A stretch of 39,634 bases of DNA from Caldifarciminota bacterium (GCA_030612625.1 JAUWNN010000002.1:1-39634); one strand, 5' to 3'. Positions 26,880 to 36,780 are shown, counted from the first letter of the stretch. The notes: a model not told the origin generated them from the sequence alone. Numbers and translations are program-made.

Positions 26880-27682
26880 GACAGCAGGGCCCCGACCAGG
26901 CCGATGAGAATCATCCCGGTAATCAGCACGTCCATCTCGGCCAGCTCATACGCGTAGATAATCAGATACCCGATTCCCGAATCACTGCCTGGCAGCATCT
27001 CAGCCGCGACAATCACCATCCACGCTACGCCCAGTCCGACTTTCAGACCAGTGAATATCGAAGGCAGGGCCGCGGGCAGCACCACTTTGCGGAATACCTG
27101 GCCCGGCTTCGCCCCGAGGGTCAGGGCCGACTCGACGTACACGTCCCTGACCCCGAGCACACCGTCCACAGTGTTGAGCAGTATCGGGAAGAACGCACCG
27201 TAGAACAGGATGAACAGCATCCCGACCTGGATTGTGTCGAAGACGGTGTCCGAATACCGCACCCCGAACAGGTTCACTACCGTGTAGGTCTTGAACACCG
27301 CCATCGTGAACGGCAGCCAGGCAATCGGGCACAGGGGCCGGAACATCTCGACAAACGGGCCGACTACCCGGCGCACAAACCTGATGCGGCCCATCAGGAG
27401 CCCGAGCGGCACCGCGACGACTGTCGCCAGGGTGAACCCCATCAATACCCGCACCCCGGAAACCGCGATGTTGTATACCAGGGACCCGGTTTCGAGCACG
27501 TTGTCGAGCGGGTGAATCAGCCGGTCGAATACCGCGCCGACGCGGGGCAGGAGCCACGGGTTGTGAAGCCGGACTGCCAGGAATTCCCAGACCGCAAGCA
27601 GGAGAATCGGCAGCACCACCGCCAGGCCGATGCGGCCCAGCTTCCTGCCCAATCCCTGCCTGCGGTCCGGGTTCTGAGGCAC
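26822..27682 (-). CDS. ABC transporter permease, SsuC/TauC type
   Basis: EAA-loop region ESALTLGAKPGQVFRKVVLPAALPSIFTGLKVGLGVAWMVIVAAEML. Confidence 0.92.
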   Translation of the reverse strand: MPQNPDRRQGLGRKLGRIGLAVVLPILLLAVWEFLAVRLHNPWLLPRVGAVFDRLIHPLDNVLETGSLVYNIAVSGVRVLMGFTLATVVAVPLGLLMGRIRFVRRVVGPFVEMFRPLCPIAWLPFTMAVFKTYTVVNLFGVRYSDTVFDTIQVGMLFILFYGAFFPILLNTVDGVLGVRDVYVESALTLGAKPGQVFRKVVLPAALPSIFTGLKVGLGVAWMVIVAAEMLPGSDSGIGYLIIYAYELAEMDVLITGMILIGLVGALLSWGIGLLGRPFTGWQALER

Positions 27683-27685
27683 GAG

Positions 27686-28810
27686 CTACTTGATTCTTAC
27701 GGCCGCAGCTTCGAGCGCCGGCTCAAGCAGCGAGAAGTCGTAGACCATCTCCTCAAACTCCTCCTGAGTCTTGTCCTTGAGCTTGTCCACAATCTTTCCC
27801 AGGCCCGCCATCTCCTGATACCAGACCCACATTCCGTTAAGGAAGGTCTCGTTCGGCTCAAGCCAATAACCGGAAGTGGCCATCGAAATCGACTCAACCT
27901 CAGGAGTGGTACCAATCCACTTGGCCACATACTCTACGGTCTGCTCCCGTTCCGTGTTGATATAGTGGGTGGAAACCACCATCAACTCCAGGAACTTCTG
28001 AATCACCTTGCCCTGCTTCTCAATCGCCGCTTCGGTCGCCGCAATGCAGCAGCAGGGATGGTTCTGGAAAACACCGGGTGGCAAATCGTGCAGTTCGCAC
28101 ACACAATGGCCCACGCCTTTGGCTTCGGCAAGTGCACACCACGGGTTGTTGGAAACATAGCAGTCAATCTGGTCGCTTGTCAGTCCCGGAATCAGATTCC
28201 TTTCACCTTTCATCAGGACAAACAGCACCTGGGCGTCGGTGTTCGCCTTATCACCGGTATGGGTGATACCCGCCTCGTCAAGGGCCCGCTGGAAGATAAG
28301 CTTGGCCACTGCGACCGGGTTCTTGTATCCGACTCTGACCTGCTGGTCCTGGGCATTGAGCCAAGCGACAAACTCCTCAAAAGAGTTCAGGTCAAGGTCT
28401 GGCTTGACCACCAGCATGTCGCCCTTGAAATGGAGCGGTGCGATAATCCTCATCGGCGCACCTTTATCCACGAAGAACGACACCGCGGCCACACCGCCAA
28501 GACCCACGTCAAACGCGCCCTGGCTCATCATCGTCGGCATCTTTGAACCGCCGCCGGCCTTGTACAGCTCAACTTCGGCAATCAGCTCATCGCCGTCGTA
28601 CAACTCATACAGGTCTTTGTAACGGACCTCCTTGAACCAGATGCCGTACAGCTCCTTGAAACTCTCGCCAGCCAGCGCGGCCACATAAGGTGCGCACTGA
28701 TGGTCATGGCCCACATGGCCCACTTTCAGAATCGGTACCTTGGCCGGCTGAGCATAGCCGATACTGACTATTGCCGCCGCCAGAACGACGGCAGATACTA
28801 TCCTCTGCAT
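27686..28810 (-). CDS. ABC transporter substrate-binding protein (NMT1/SsuA-like)
   Basis: Signal peptide MQRIVSAVVLAAAIVSIGYAQ; first gene of the ABC operon; KVGHVGHDHQCAPYVAALAGESFKELYGIWFKEV. Confidence 0.85.
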   Translation of the reverse strand: MQRIVSAVVLAAAIVSIGYAQPAKVPILKVGHVGHDHQCAPYVAALAGESFKELYGIWFKEVRYKDLYELYDGDELIAEVELYKAGGGSKMPTMMSQGAFDVGLGGVAAVSFFVDKGAPMRIIAPLHFKGDMLVVKPDLDLNSFEEFVAWLNAQDQQVRVGYKNPVAVAKLIFQRALDEAGITHTGDKANTDAQVLFVLMKGERNLIPGLTSDQIDCYVSNNPWCALAEAKGVGHCVCELHDLPPGVFQNHPCCCIAATEAAIEKQGKVIQKFLELMVVSTHYINTEREQTVEYVAKWIGTTPEVESISMATSGYWLEPNETFLNGMWVWYQEMAGLGKIVDKLKDKTQEEFEEMVYDFSLLEPALEAAAVRIK

Positions 28811-28858
28811 GGTTCCTCCTTGGATTCTCCGGTCTGGGCCGGAATTTCTTATGGTATT

Positions 28859-28907
28859 GGGGCGACCGCCCCGGCAAGGCCCGTTCATGTCACGCACCTC
28901 GCCGGGG
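28859..28907 (-). promoter_or_regulatory. 49-bp conserved leader hairpin element, copy 1
   Basis: Reverse strand CCCCGGC-GAGGTGCGTGACATGAACGGGCCTT-GCCGGGG-CGGTCGCCCC; near-identical element at 37688..37736. Confidence 0.6.
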
Positions 28908-29010
28908 TAGGAAGTGAAACACAAAGGCACGAAGTGCACAAAGGAAGAGTCTGTCCGGAGAAATCTACTCCCTTAGTGTCTTCGTGTCTTTGTGGTAAAA
29001 CTCTGCCTGA

Positions 29011-29096
29011 CTTGGCGTTCTTGGCGGTTGTTGGAAAGTCAGCTACGGGCAAACTGCCCGGAAAGTATCGGCTCAAGTCCGACACCTCCCGGTCAG
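29011..29096 (-). repeat. 86-bp dispersed leader repeat, copy 1
   Basis: Two mismatches to 37813..37898. Confidence 0.9.
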
Positions 29097-29234
29097 ATAG
29101 GCTCTTGAGGAAAGCGCCACTAACGGTAGGATACCACAAAAAAGGCTTCAGTCAAGAAGCTCGCCCAATCCTCTGTGCCTTGATGCCCCGCACGTTTTGG
29201 ATGTCAGAGCAGCCAGATTGACTACTAGGCCGCG

Positions 29235-29996
29235 CTAGGAGAGAGCCGCGCCCACGGCTGCCGCGAATAGAGGCATCTTGGCAATGTGGATTCGTTGGCC
29301 CAGGGCTGATTCCATCGCCAGTTGCATCCCTTTGTTCTGCGCGACGCCGCCCGTGAACACGACCTGTGGACGAACATCCAATGGTGCCATCATGTTTGCG
29401 ATGCGTCGCGCGAGTGCTTCGTGGAGTCCGGCAATGATGTCCTCCACCGGGGTGTCCGCCGCAACCAGGGACAATATCTCGGACTCGGCCATCACCACGC
29501 ACAGGCTCGATATCGCCACCGGCTTGCGCGACCTGAGCGCCAGCGGGCCGAACCGCTCGAGCGGCACCTGCAGCTTCTCGGCCAGCACCGCCAGGAAGTT
29601 GCCGGTGCCGGCCGCGCACCGGTCGTTCATCTTGAAATCGCTAACCCGGCCGCTCTCGTCCAGTACCACGACCTTGGAGTCCTGACCTCCGATGTCGATG
29701 ATTGCCCGGCATTCGGGGTGCCAGTGCCGGATCCCGAGCGCAGCCGCTTTGATCTCGGTGATGGATGCGTGGGCGAAGTCGACCGCATGCCGGGCATAGC
29801 CGGTTGCAACAAGCCTCCCGGCCCTGGACCTTTCGATCTCGGCTTCCTGCAAACAGGCTTCGTATGCGGCGTGCGCGGTCGCGCGCGGCTTGTAACCGGT
29901 AGGGCGAACATGGATGGCAACAGTCTCACCGGTATCGGTGTCTCGAATGGCAACCTTGGTGTTTATCGAGCCGACATCGATGCCAACTTTGAACAT
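29235..29996 (-). CDS. BadF/BadG/BcrA/BcrD-type ATPase; 2-hydroxyacyl-CoA dehydratase activator (HgdC)-like
   Basis: MFKVGIDVGSINTKVAI, IIDIGGQDSKVVVLDESGRVSDFKMNDRCAAGTGNFL. Confidence 0.93.
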   Translation of the reverse strand: MFKVGIDVGSINTKVAIRDTDTGETVAIHVRPTGYKPRATAHAAYEACLQEAEIERSRAGRLVATGYARHAVDFAHASITEIKAAALGIRHWHPECRAIIDIGGQDSKVVVLDESGRVSDFKMNDRCAAGTGNFLAVLAEKLQVPLERFGPLALRSRKPVAISSLCVVMAESEILSLVAADTPVEDIIAGLHEALARRIANMMAPLDVRPQVVFTGGVAQNKGMQLAMESALGQRIHIAKMPLFAAAVGAALS

Positions 29997-29997
29997 G

Positions 29998-31080
29998 CTA
30001 CTTCCTCCGTCTTCCGTAGTCGGGATTGGACCCGGCTCTCTGGGCAGCGCGGACGAAAGCGGCAACGTTCTCTGCGGGCGTGGCCAGTGGAACCTCGCAG
30101 CCAGTCGAAGCGACGAATCCCATCGGGCAGTCGCGGTTCTCCATGACCATCCGCTCAGTTTCCCGTTCGATCGCCTCCGGTTCCGAAAGCCAGATTTCCG
30201 AGGTGTCAAAATTCCCGACGATGCGGACCTTTCTACCTACCTTGCTCACGACGTCGCCGAGATCGACGCGGTCGACGCTGATGAGGTCAGCATGAGTCTC
30301 GGGCATAGCCTCAATGATGCCGGCAGTGTCCCCGCAAATGTGGAGGATGACGTCGAGGTCGTAACGATGCCAGTAGTCAATAACTTCCCGTTCATAGGGT
30401 AAGGCAAAACCCTGATACTGGTCGGGTGATATGACGCTGCCGGAAGCGAGCGGGTCAACCAGCATTGGCAGCCCCCCTGCATTGATGACCGCGCGCGAGA
30501 ACGCAATGACTGACTCTGTGGCGTACTGGAGCAGACGGTGGACACGGTCCGGATCGAGCATCAGACCAAGCAGGAAGGTCTCTGTACCCACCAGATGCTG
30601 GGCGGTTGTGAACGGCGCCGGAATGTAGACGAGGACCGGAACCCTGTCCCCGCGAGCCTCGTATGCGTAGCGGATAGCCTCGAGATAGACATGGAGGCGT
30701 CCATCCTTTGACGGGTCAACGACGCGGCTATCAGGTTCCACCAGCTCGCTCCACTTTGGCCGTCTCAGCATCGGCAGGTCGTGCTCCGGGAACTCGAACT
30801 CAGACCCCAGTGCTTCGGCAACGATGCCTACTTCGGAGAAAATCGAGATAAAATCGTGGCCATACCGGTCCTGAGCCACGAGTTGCGCCCGGGCCATCGT
30901 TGCGCCATCGGTCACGTATTCCCGGAGCGGAACGCCCAGCACCTGCGCGGCGTGCGAGGTGATAAACGGGAAGACCGGCACTCTGTCCTGCTTTTCGTCA
31001 ATCACCAGGAGTCCGAACCGTTCGACGGAGGTCAACAGTTCCTTGTGCGGTCCGGAAGCGCCTGTTCCCTGCTCAGTCAC
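29998..31080 (-). CDS. Uroporphyrinogen decarboxylase (URO-D)-family methyltransferase, MtaA/MtbA-like
   Basis: Zn-ligand pattern LHICGDTAG ... STGCEVPLATPAEN; ATGA overlap with the upstream gene. Confidence 0.85.
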   Translation of the reverse strand: MTEQGTGASGPHKELLTSVERFGLLVIDEKQDRVPVFPFITSHAAQVLGVPLREYVTDGATMARAQLVAQDRYGHDFISIFSEVGIVAEALGSEFEFPEHDLPMLRRPKWSELVEPDSRVVDPSKDGRLHVYLEAIRYAYEARGDRVPVLVYIPAPFTTAQHLVGTETFLLGLMLDPDRVHRLLQYATESVIAFSRAVINAGGLPMLVDPLASGSVISPDQYQGFALPYEREVIDYWHRYDLDVILHICGDTAGIIEAMPETHADLISVDRVDLGDVVSKVGRKVRIVGNFDTSEIWLSEPEAIERETERMVMENRDCPMGFVASTGCEVPLATPAENVAAFVRAAQRAGSNPDYGRRRK

Positions 31081-32528
31081 CTTCGCTCCGTCAGCATCTC
31101 CAGAAACGCATCAATTCTGGTACGTATCTGCCGGCTGATTTCCTTTCCGTGCGGCGGCACGTCAAACTCGAGCACGGGCAGGTCGAGTTCCGCCTTGATG
31201 TACTCCGCGATAAGCCGTGATTCCATGGCGCAATGAGAACCACCGAGGATACCGGAGACGATAACCCCTTCAGCGTCATAGCGCCGCGCTTGGTGTATGG
31301 CAGAAGCGACCCGCTGCCGGGTCGAGCCGGTCAGCGACGCGGCCATGAACGATTCTGCGACGGCTTCAAGCGGTGGCTTGTTCTCGTCAAGAATCTCGAG
31401 GGACTGGTTGATGACATACTCGGTACCGACAACCCTCGCTCCCTGGTCTTCCAGGTAGCAGAGGAAAAGCGGGTCAGCGGGTGGTGTTATCCACACAACC
31501 CGCAGCGCATCTTCGGCCACCACGCGTTCCCTCCGTGCAGCCCGCGTTTCCGCGGTCGCGAGCAGGTGCTCAAGCACCTCGGGCCATTCGTCGATGTCCG
31601 AGTAGTGATGCAGGCATCCAAACTCGACCATCATCATCTCTACGGCAGGCAGAACTCCATCTCCGTAGGCAAGCTCGCGCAATAACTTGGTCAGTCTTCT
31701 GACCCGGTTGGCCTTGCGCACCCCGTTCCGCAGTTCCTGCTCGGTAATAGTGTAACCAGCGAACCTTTCGAGTCGGACGAGGACCCGTTCATACTCCTTG
31801 ACCAGGAAGCGAAGCGTGCCCGGGTCGTACTCGGTCTGGGAGTCAAACGTGCGTTCCTTCGCACCGGCGCAATGATAACAGTTAAGCGTCTCTCGGCGCA
31901 TGGGGGACTCTACCCACAGCACCTCAGTGGCGAATCGTTCCGCAAGCTGTTCGACCCCAGAGAAGTCGTCGCAGGAAACGCCGGTTGAAGCGATGGCTAA
32001 CTCGGGGTCTGGGAAGTAGGCGTGCTTGGCAAAGGCACCCAGCGCGGCCCGGGAGAAGCAGGCGGCGTCACCGATGCCCAGCTCAGCCGCGGCATCAAGC
32101 AACACGTTGCTCTCCATGACGAACGGCATCCACCAGATGCAGTCCGGATAGAACGCAACCAGTCCTGGAAACGAGTTGACAATCACCGGCACCGCGCCGA
32201 GGTCACCCATTGTGGCGATGACCTTCCGGCCGAGCTGACGGGCGCGGAAAAGCCGCTCAGTCTCATTCTGGACAAAGCCCCAGAGCCTCAGTGCGGCCAG
32301 CGAGTTGTCGTACTTCAGTCGCATCAGATGCCGGCAGCCGTAGATGGCAAAAGTCTGGGGCGGAAACATGTATGCCGACCACGGCCTCAGCCCATCACGT
32401 TCCTCTTGGTCCCTTCTGTAGTAGTGATAGCGGTCGAGCAGGTCGGTCGGGACTCGCTCGAACAGTCTGGCCCACTCGTCAAAGGTGATACGTTGGGCCG
32501 GAGGGTCTTGCCAGACACCTGCTATCAC
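31077..32528 (-). CDS. 2-hydroxyacyl-CoA dehydratase subunit (HgdB/double-cubane)-like protein (GTG start)
   Basis: GTGA overlap with the upstream HgdB-like gene; VIVSGILGGSHCAMESRLIAEYIKAELDLPVLEFDVPPHGKEISRQIRTRIDAFLEML. Confidence 0.78.
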   Translation of the reverse strand: MIAGVWQDPPAQRITFDEWARLFERVPTDLLDRYHYYRRDQEERDGLRPWSAYMFPPQTFAIYGCRHLMRLKYDNSLAALRLWGFVQNETERLFRARQLGRKVIATMGDLGAVPVIVNSFPGLVAFYPDCIWWMPFVMESNVLLDAAAELGIGDAACFSRAALGAFAKHAYFPDPELAIASTGVSCDDFSGVEQLAERFATEVLWVESPMRRETLNCYHCAGAKERTFDSQTEYDPGTLRFLVKEYERVLVRLERFAGYTITEQELRNGVRKANRVRRLTKLLRELAYGDGVLPAVEMMMVEFGCLHHYSDIDEWPEVLEHLLATAETRAARRERVVAEDALRVVWITPPADPLFLCYLEDQGARVVGTEYVINQSLEILDENKPPLEAVAESFMAASLTGSTRQRVASAIHQARRYDAEGVIVSGILGGSHCAMESRLIAEYIKAELDLPVLEFDVPPHGKEISRQIRTRIDAFLEMLTERR

Positions 32529-33658
32529 AGGTTCTCCAGGAATGCCTCGACCCGGGTACGGAGTTGCTCCCGGTTCTCGGTCGAGTAGTTGCCGTCGATA
32601 TGAAGCATCGGGATACCGATTTCCTTGCGCAGCCGGACCGCCTCGAAGTTCCAAGGGTCACAGTAAAGCAGAGTCTTGTAGACCAGACCATGGACCCTGA
32701 ATTCCTCGACCCGGCGCTGGGCATTGGCATACACCTCATCATTGGGCCTCCGTGTCATGCACGGACTTCGCGTGAAGTAGAAGTTCGTGAGGTTGTCCAT
32801 CGCGTCACCCTCGGTGTTGCAATCGTCTGCGAACCAGCGGGTACCTTCACTCAAGAGGTCGGTGACGATGTCGGCCTTCTGCTCAATGGTTTCGACAAGC
32901 CACCGGTCCTGCTCAGCAACTTCACTGCCCCCGAGCATCAGTCTGGAGCGGTTGCTGCTTCGCGGCCTGCTTCCTGCTTTCAACTCCACATCTGCCGCGA
33001 ACTGCGCGAAGCGTTTGCCGTCCAGAATCGTTGCTAGTGTCACGAGGTTCAGGACATCGGATTCGGTGAGGGCAGGGCCGTCGTGCTTGCGCCGGTCGTC
33101 AAGTGTGCGCAGCAAACCCCGGACATGGTTGCTGCTTCTGACCTCCGGGGTGAGTCGTTCCCGCTCGAACTCCTGCCCGGTGAATGCCGCCAGTTCTGCT
33201 GCCAGCCACTCGAGCTGGCGCTTGAACTCAGTCAGCCGGTGCGGCAACGGCTCCGACGTGCGGGGCATGTATAGCTCGAACACCGGCAGATTGAAATAAC
33301 GATGGATCGATTCGGGCAGCCGGTGCAGCAGGTCGCAGGTATTCACCCCGACGATCGCATCCACCAGTGCGTACAACGAGTCAGCCGCACGCTCAGAGCG
33401 AGCCATGTCGAAGTTGCCCATTGTGCTCAGGCAGACCGGACAGGCGTCAGAACGCAGATAGCGCTCACCTCTGACCTCGGCATCGTACCCGCCTCGCATC
33501 AGGCGCACCGGAATCGCACCCGCGACCCGGATGATTTCCACTGGAGCATAGTATGAGAAGTAGCCGATAACCTTTATGCCGGCACGGCGGAAGTCTTGCA
33601 GTTCCGCGATCCGCTCGACACGGAATTCCTCTACCCGTTCTCTGGGAATCAGCGCCAT
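32525..33658 (-). CDS. 2-hydroxyacyl-CoA dehydratase subunit (HgdB)-like protein
   Basis: GIKVIGYFSYYAPVEIIRVAGAIPVRL, RSDACPVCLSTMG, LLYCDPWNFEAVRLRKEIGIPMLHIDGNYSTENREQLRTRVEAFLENL. Confidence 0.88.
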   Translation of the reverse strand: MALIPRERVEEFRVERIAELQDFRRAGIKVIGYFSYYAPVEIIRVAGAIPVRLMRGGYDAEVRGERYLRSDACPVCLSTMGNFDMARSERAADSLYALVDAIVGVNTCDLLHRLPESIHRYFNLPVFELYMPRTSEPLPHRLTEFKRQLEWLAAELAAFTGQEFERERLTPEVRSSNHVRGLLRTLDDRRKHDGPALTESDVLNLVTLATILDGKRFAQFAADVELKAGSRPRSSNRSRLMLGGSEVAEQDRWLVETIEQKADIVTDLLSEGTRWFADDCNTEGDAMDNLTNFYFTRSPCMTRRPNDEVYANAQRRVEEFRVHGLVYKTLLYCDPWNFEAVRLRKEIGIPMLHIDGNYSTENREQLRTRVEAFLENL

Positions 33659-35058
33659 TCAGCCAGTCTCATGGATTCAACGAATGCGTCCTCGAAGTCA
33701 CTGTGACTGCTCAGTACAACCTCGCGGCAAATGCCGGCGACCTGCTCGGCTTCAATCCTCTTGCTGCGGTCAAGACTGGCAAGGACTGCGCCACGCAGGG
33801 CAAGGTTGGAATGCCGGCGGACTGAGTTCAGCGGAACTTCAGGCAGGAGCCCGATCCGGACAGCGGCCTGTGGGTCAATCGCAGCTCCGAACTTACCGGT
33901 CAGGTAGACCCTTCCAATGTCTGCCGGCCGCTTCCCGGCAGAAACGAGCAGGAGTTTGATACCGGAGGCAAGAGCGGCCTTGGCGAGCTGGACCTCACGG
34001 ATGTCAGCCTGGGACAGGTAGACTTCCCGTGCAGAGCTGTGAGCGAGGACCAGCCTTTCCCCGCTGCTGATGCGGCCGTCAGGCCGCAGCCGTCCCGATT
34101 CAAGAGCAGCCGACACTGCGGACAGAACTCCTGAGCCGCATATCGATTGGGCCGGCCTATTCCCGATTGTCTCCACCTGAAATCCGTTTCGGGCAGGTCG
34201 GACGGTGCGCACTGCGCCCGGGCAGGCAAGGGAACCGCATTCCAATGTCGCGCCCTCGAACGCCGGCCCGGCCGCCGTCGAACAGACGAGAATCCTCTCG
34301 CGGTTCCCAAACACCACCTCGCCGTTGGTACCGGCATCGACCAGCAGGCCCAGACCGCGGGCCCGGTGGATGCCCGATGCCAGGATTGCAGCGGTGCAGT
34401 CCGCTCCCACGAAACTGCCGAGCAGAGGCGGCACCCGGACTCGGAGCGAAGGCTGCAGCGCGGTCCGGCCCGACACCGCCCGGCCCAGCGGGACCCGTGA
34501 GCGGTATGGGTACCTCCCGAGCCCGGCCGGGCTCAGACCGAGCAGGAAGTGAACCATGGTCGTGTTGCCGACCACGACAGCGGCGCGGCGGCGCGAAACC
34601 CCGGCGCGACGCATGAACTCGAGTACCGGTTCGAGCGCCCGGACCCGCCGCACCTGCCGGGCTCGGGAAATCCTCGTCATCACGTCGGAGCCGAACACCA
34701 CCTGCGGGTTAAGTACATCGCGGCGGCTTCGCACCCGACGCCGTTTGAGATCGACCGCAGCCATCGAGATGGTCGTCGTGCCGAAATCAACCGCCAGGAC
34801 CAGGTCGGGGTCGACCCTGCGGGGTTCGATGCTCGGTCGTCTGGTAGCCGGGGATTCTCCAAGCTCGACCCGCACGGCTCCTTCGGGAATGAACTGACAG
34901 GCAAGCACGTACCGGGACCCGGACCCATCACGCACCCTGACCCGGCATTTGCCGCACATCCCATGCCCGCCGCAGTCGGACCGGACCGCTACCCCCTGCT
35001 GCCGCAGCAACGCAAGCAGGCTGCGCCTGCCGTGGGGCTTGACCTCGTTCGTTGTCAT
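33649..35058 (-). CDS. RamA-like corrinoid activation protein (2Fe-2S N-terminus, ASKHA/DUF4445)
   Basis: SDCGGHGMCGKCRVRV ferredoxin motif; VLAVDFGTTTISMAAVDL; VGADCTAAILASGIH; LLVDAGTNGEVVFGN. Confidence 0.9.
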   Translation of the reverse strand: MTTNEVKPHGRRSLLALLRQQGVAVRSDCGGHGMCGKCRVRVRDGSGSRYVLACQFIPEGAVRVELGESPATRRPSIEPRRVDPDLVLAVDFGTTTISMAAVDLKRRRVRSRRDVLNPQVVFGSDVMTRISRARQVRRVRALEPVLEFMRRAGVSRRRAAVVVGNTTMVHFLLGLSPAGLGRYPYRSRVPLGRAVSGRTALQPSLRVRVPPLLGSFVGADCTAAILASGIHRARGLGLLVDAGTNGEVVFGNRERILVCSTAAGPAFEGATLECGSLACPGAVRTVRPARNGFQVETIGNRPAQSICGSGVLSAVSAALESGRLRPDGRISSGERLVLAHSSAREVYLSQADIREVQLAKAALASGIKLLLVSAGKRPADIGRVYLTGKFGAAIDPQAAVRIGLLPEVPLNSVRRHSNLALRGAVLASLDRSKRIEAEQVAGICREVVLSSHSDFEDAFVESMRLAEWR

Positions 35059-35065
35059 CCGGGAA

Positions 35066-36058
35066 TCAACTTCGGGCGGCATCGACGATCGCCTGAACGT
35101 TCTCGGGCGGTGAGCCGGCCGGGACATCGCAGGCGGTAGACAGGATGAACCTCGGTCCGGCGTCGGCCAGGCACTGCCGCGCCGCCTCCCCGACCTCGCC
35201 AGGTGTGCCGCCTTGCACGAGTTGCGTCGAGACATTCCCCATCAGGATGACTTCCGGACCCAGCCTCCGGCGGGCCTCGGCGAGGTCGATATCGTCCACG
35301 CTCAGTACATCCGCGCCGGTAGCGGCCATGTCGGTGATGATGTCCATCGCGTCGCCGCAGATGTGAAGACCGGCCCAGCACCCGTGGGCGTGAATCTCAT
35401 CCACCAGCCTGGCCAGGTACGGAAGGGCAAGGTCACGGAAAACCTGCGGACTGATGAGCGATCCCGACGCCACCGGGTCGCCGATGAACGGGATGCCCCC
35501 GGCCCGGACGATTGCCGCGATGTATCGGGTCTGGTTCGCGTGCGCCAGGTCGAGATACCGACGAACTGTACCAGGTTCATCCAGGACCGCGCCCAGGAAT
35601 CGTTCCATGCCGGCCAGAAAGGAGGCGAGCGTGAACGTACCCTTGATCGACGTCACGAGCGGCACCCTGTCGCCGAGCAACTCCTTGAGCATCCGCGTCG
35701 CCGCCAGCATCATCGGCAGCCGTCCGTCGCATTCGGGGTCAGCCGACTGCAGGCCGGCGTCGTCCGGCGGCTCGACCAGGAACGCGTTGTCGTTCTCCTG
35801 GAACTCGACCACGGCCCCCATCGCCTCGGCCTCGACCACGGTATCGGCAAAAACCATAACCATGTCGTACCGATATCGCTGCCAGGCGGCATGCAGAACC
35901 CGGGCCAGCGTTTCCGCATCGGTCGCCGCCTCGCCCACTTTGACTCTCGCCAGCCGGGCCGCGTGGTCCGCGACAACCATCGGGAACACAACCCGGTCTT
36001 CAGGCGGATTTCCGGCCAGGAGTGCGGCCACTCTGGCTGAAGCCGGTTCCACGGTCAA
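35066..36058 (-). CDS. URO-D-family methyltransferase, MtaA/MtbA-like
   Basis: LHICGDAMDIITDM ... STACDVPAGSPPENVQAI (H-x-C ... C Zn pattern); overlaps the corrinoid protein gene. Confidence 0.88.
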   Translation of the reverse strand: MTVEPASARVAALLAGNPPEDRVVFPMVVADHAARLARVKVGEAATDAETLARVLHAAWQRYRYDMVMVFADTVVEAEAMGAVVEFQENDNAFLVEPPDDAGLQSADPECDGRLPMMLAATRMLKELLGDRVPLVTSIKGTFTLASFLAGMERFLGAVLDEPGTVRRYLDLAHANQTRYIAAIVRAGGIPFIGDPVASGSLISPQVFRDLALPYLARLVDEIHAHGCWAGLHICGDAMDIITDMAATGADVLSVDDIDLAEARRRLGPEVILMGNVSTQLVQGGTPGEVGEAARQCLADAGPRFILSTACDVPAGSPPENVQAIVDAARS

Positions 36059-36699
36059 CTCGCGCTGAGCAGTTCTTCAATTGCCTGGACCGCAGAATGT
36101 GCGTTTGGAGCCCAGGTATCGGCACCGATTCTCTCGGCAAACATGGCGTTGACCGGCGCGCCGCCGATCACCACCCTTGTCTGCGGTCTCAACCCCCTGC
36201 GGTCAAGCGCCTTCACCACATCGGCCATTCTCGGCATGGTGGTGGTCATCAGCGAAGAGATGCCCACCAGCTCCACTCCCTGGTCAGCCGCGCGCACAAA
36301 CTCCGCAACCGGCACATTCCTGCCCAGATCCACAACCTCAAAGCCTGCCGCCTCCACCATCACCTTCACGATATTCTTACCAATGTCATGGATGTCACCC
36401 CTGACTACACCCAGGGCAACCCTGCCCTTTCGCTTCGGCTCATCTCCCAGCGCCTGGCGCAGGATGTCGAACCCGGCATACATCGCCTTTGAAGCCAGAA
36501 GCACTTCGGGCACGAAGTATACCTTGGAAGCGTATTTCTCACCAACCAGCCTCATCCCCGCAGCCAGACCCTCGGTGATGGCCTTGTCCGGAGACAGCTT
36601 GCGCTCAAGCACCTGCCGGGCCAGGTTCGCTACCCGGTCCGGTTTCATGGCTGCAACCGCTTCGGCCAGCAATGCGAACAGGTCTCCGGGGTCAGTCAT
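36055..36699 (-). CDS. Cobalamin-binding corrinoid protein (MtaC/MtbC/MttC family)
   Basis: ALGVVRGDIHDIGKNIVKVMVEAAGFEVVDLGRNVP (DxHxxG), GISSLMTTTMPRM, VVIGGAPVN. Confidence 0.96.
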   Translation of the reverse strand: MTDPGDLFALLAEAVAAMKPDRVANLARQVLERKLSPDKAITEGLAAGMRLVGEKYASKVYFVPEVLLASKAMYAGFDILRQALGDEPKRKGRVALGVVRGDIHDIGKNIVKVMVEAAGFEVVDLGRNVPVAEFVRAADQGVELVGISSLMTTTMPRMADVVKALDRRGLRPQTRVVIGGAPVNAMFAERIGADTWAPNAHSAVQAIEELLSAS

Positions 36700-36780
36700 G
36701 TCTCCCGTTCCGTGCGGGTGCGCGATACCGGGACCGGAAGGCGGGCGCAGTCGAAGAGCGCCCGCCTTCTACGGCTCGGC

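Noticed and set aside
25356-26957. 533-aa plus-strand ORF antisense to the ABC ATPase and outer-membrane protein
   Set aside because: Overlaps strongly supported genes; Arg/Pro/Ser-rich composition typical of a GC-rich antisense frame.
27512-28546. 344-aa plus-strand ORF antisense to the substrate-binding protein
   Set aside because: No domain signal; SBP on the opposite strand is clear.
28859-28907. Assignment of the 49-bp element to guanidine-III, SAM/SAH or cobalamin riboswitches
   Set aside because: Only a short CGAGGTGCG stretch is reminiscent of guanidine-III; second half and pseudoknot partner do not match, and no cobalamin B12-box was seen.
31077-33658. Calling the HgdB-like pair a benzoyl-CoA reductase or (R)-2-hydroxyglutaryl-CoA dehydratase
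   Set aside because: No CoA transferase or aromatic-degradation genes in the window; context is corrinoid methyl transfer, so only family-level assignment is justified.
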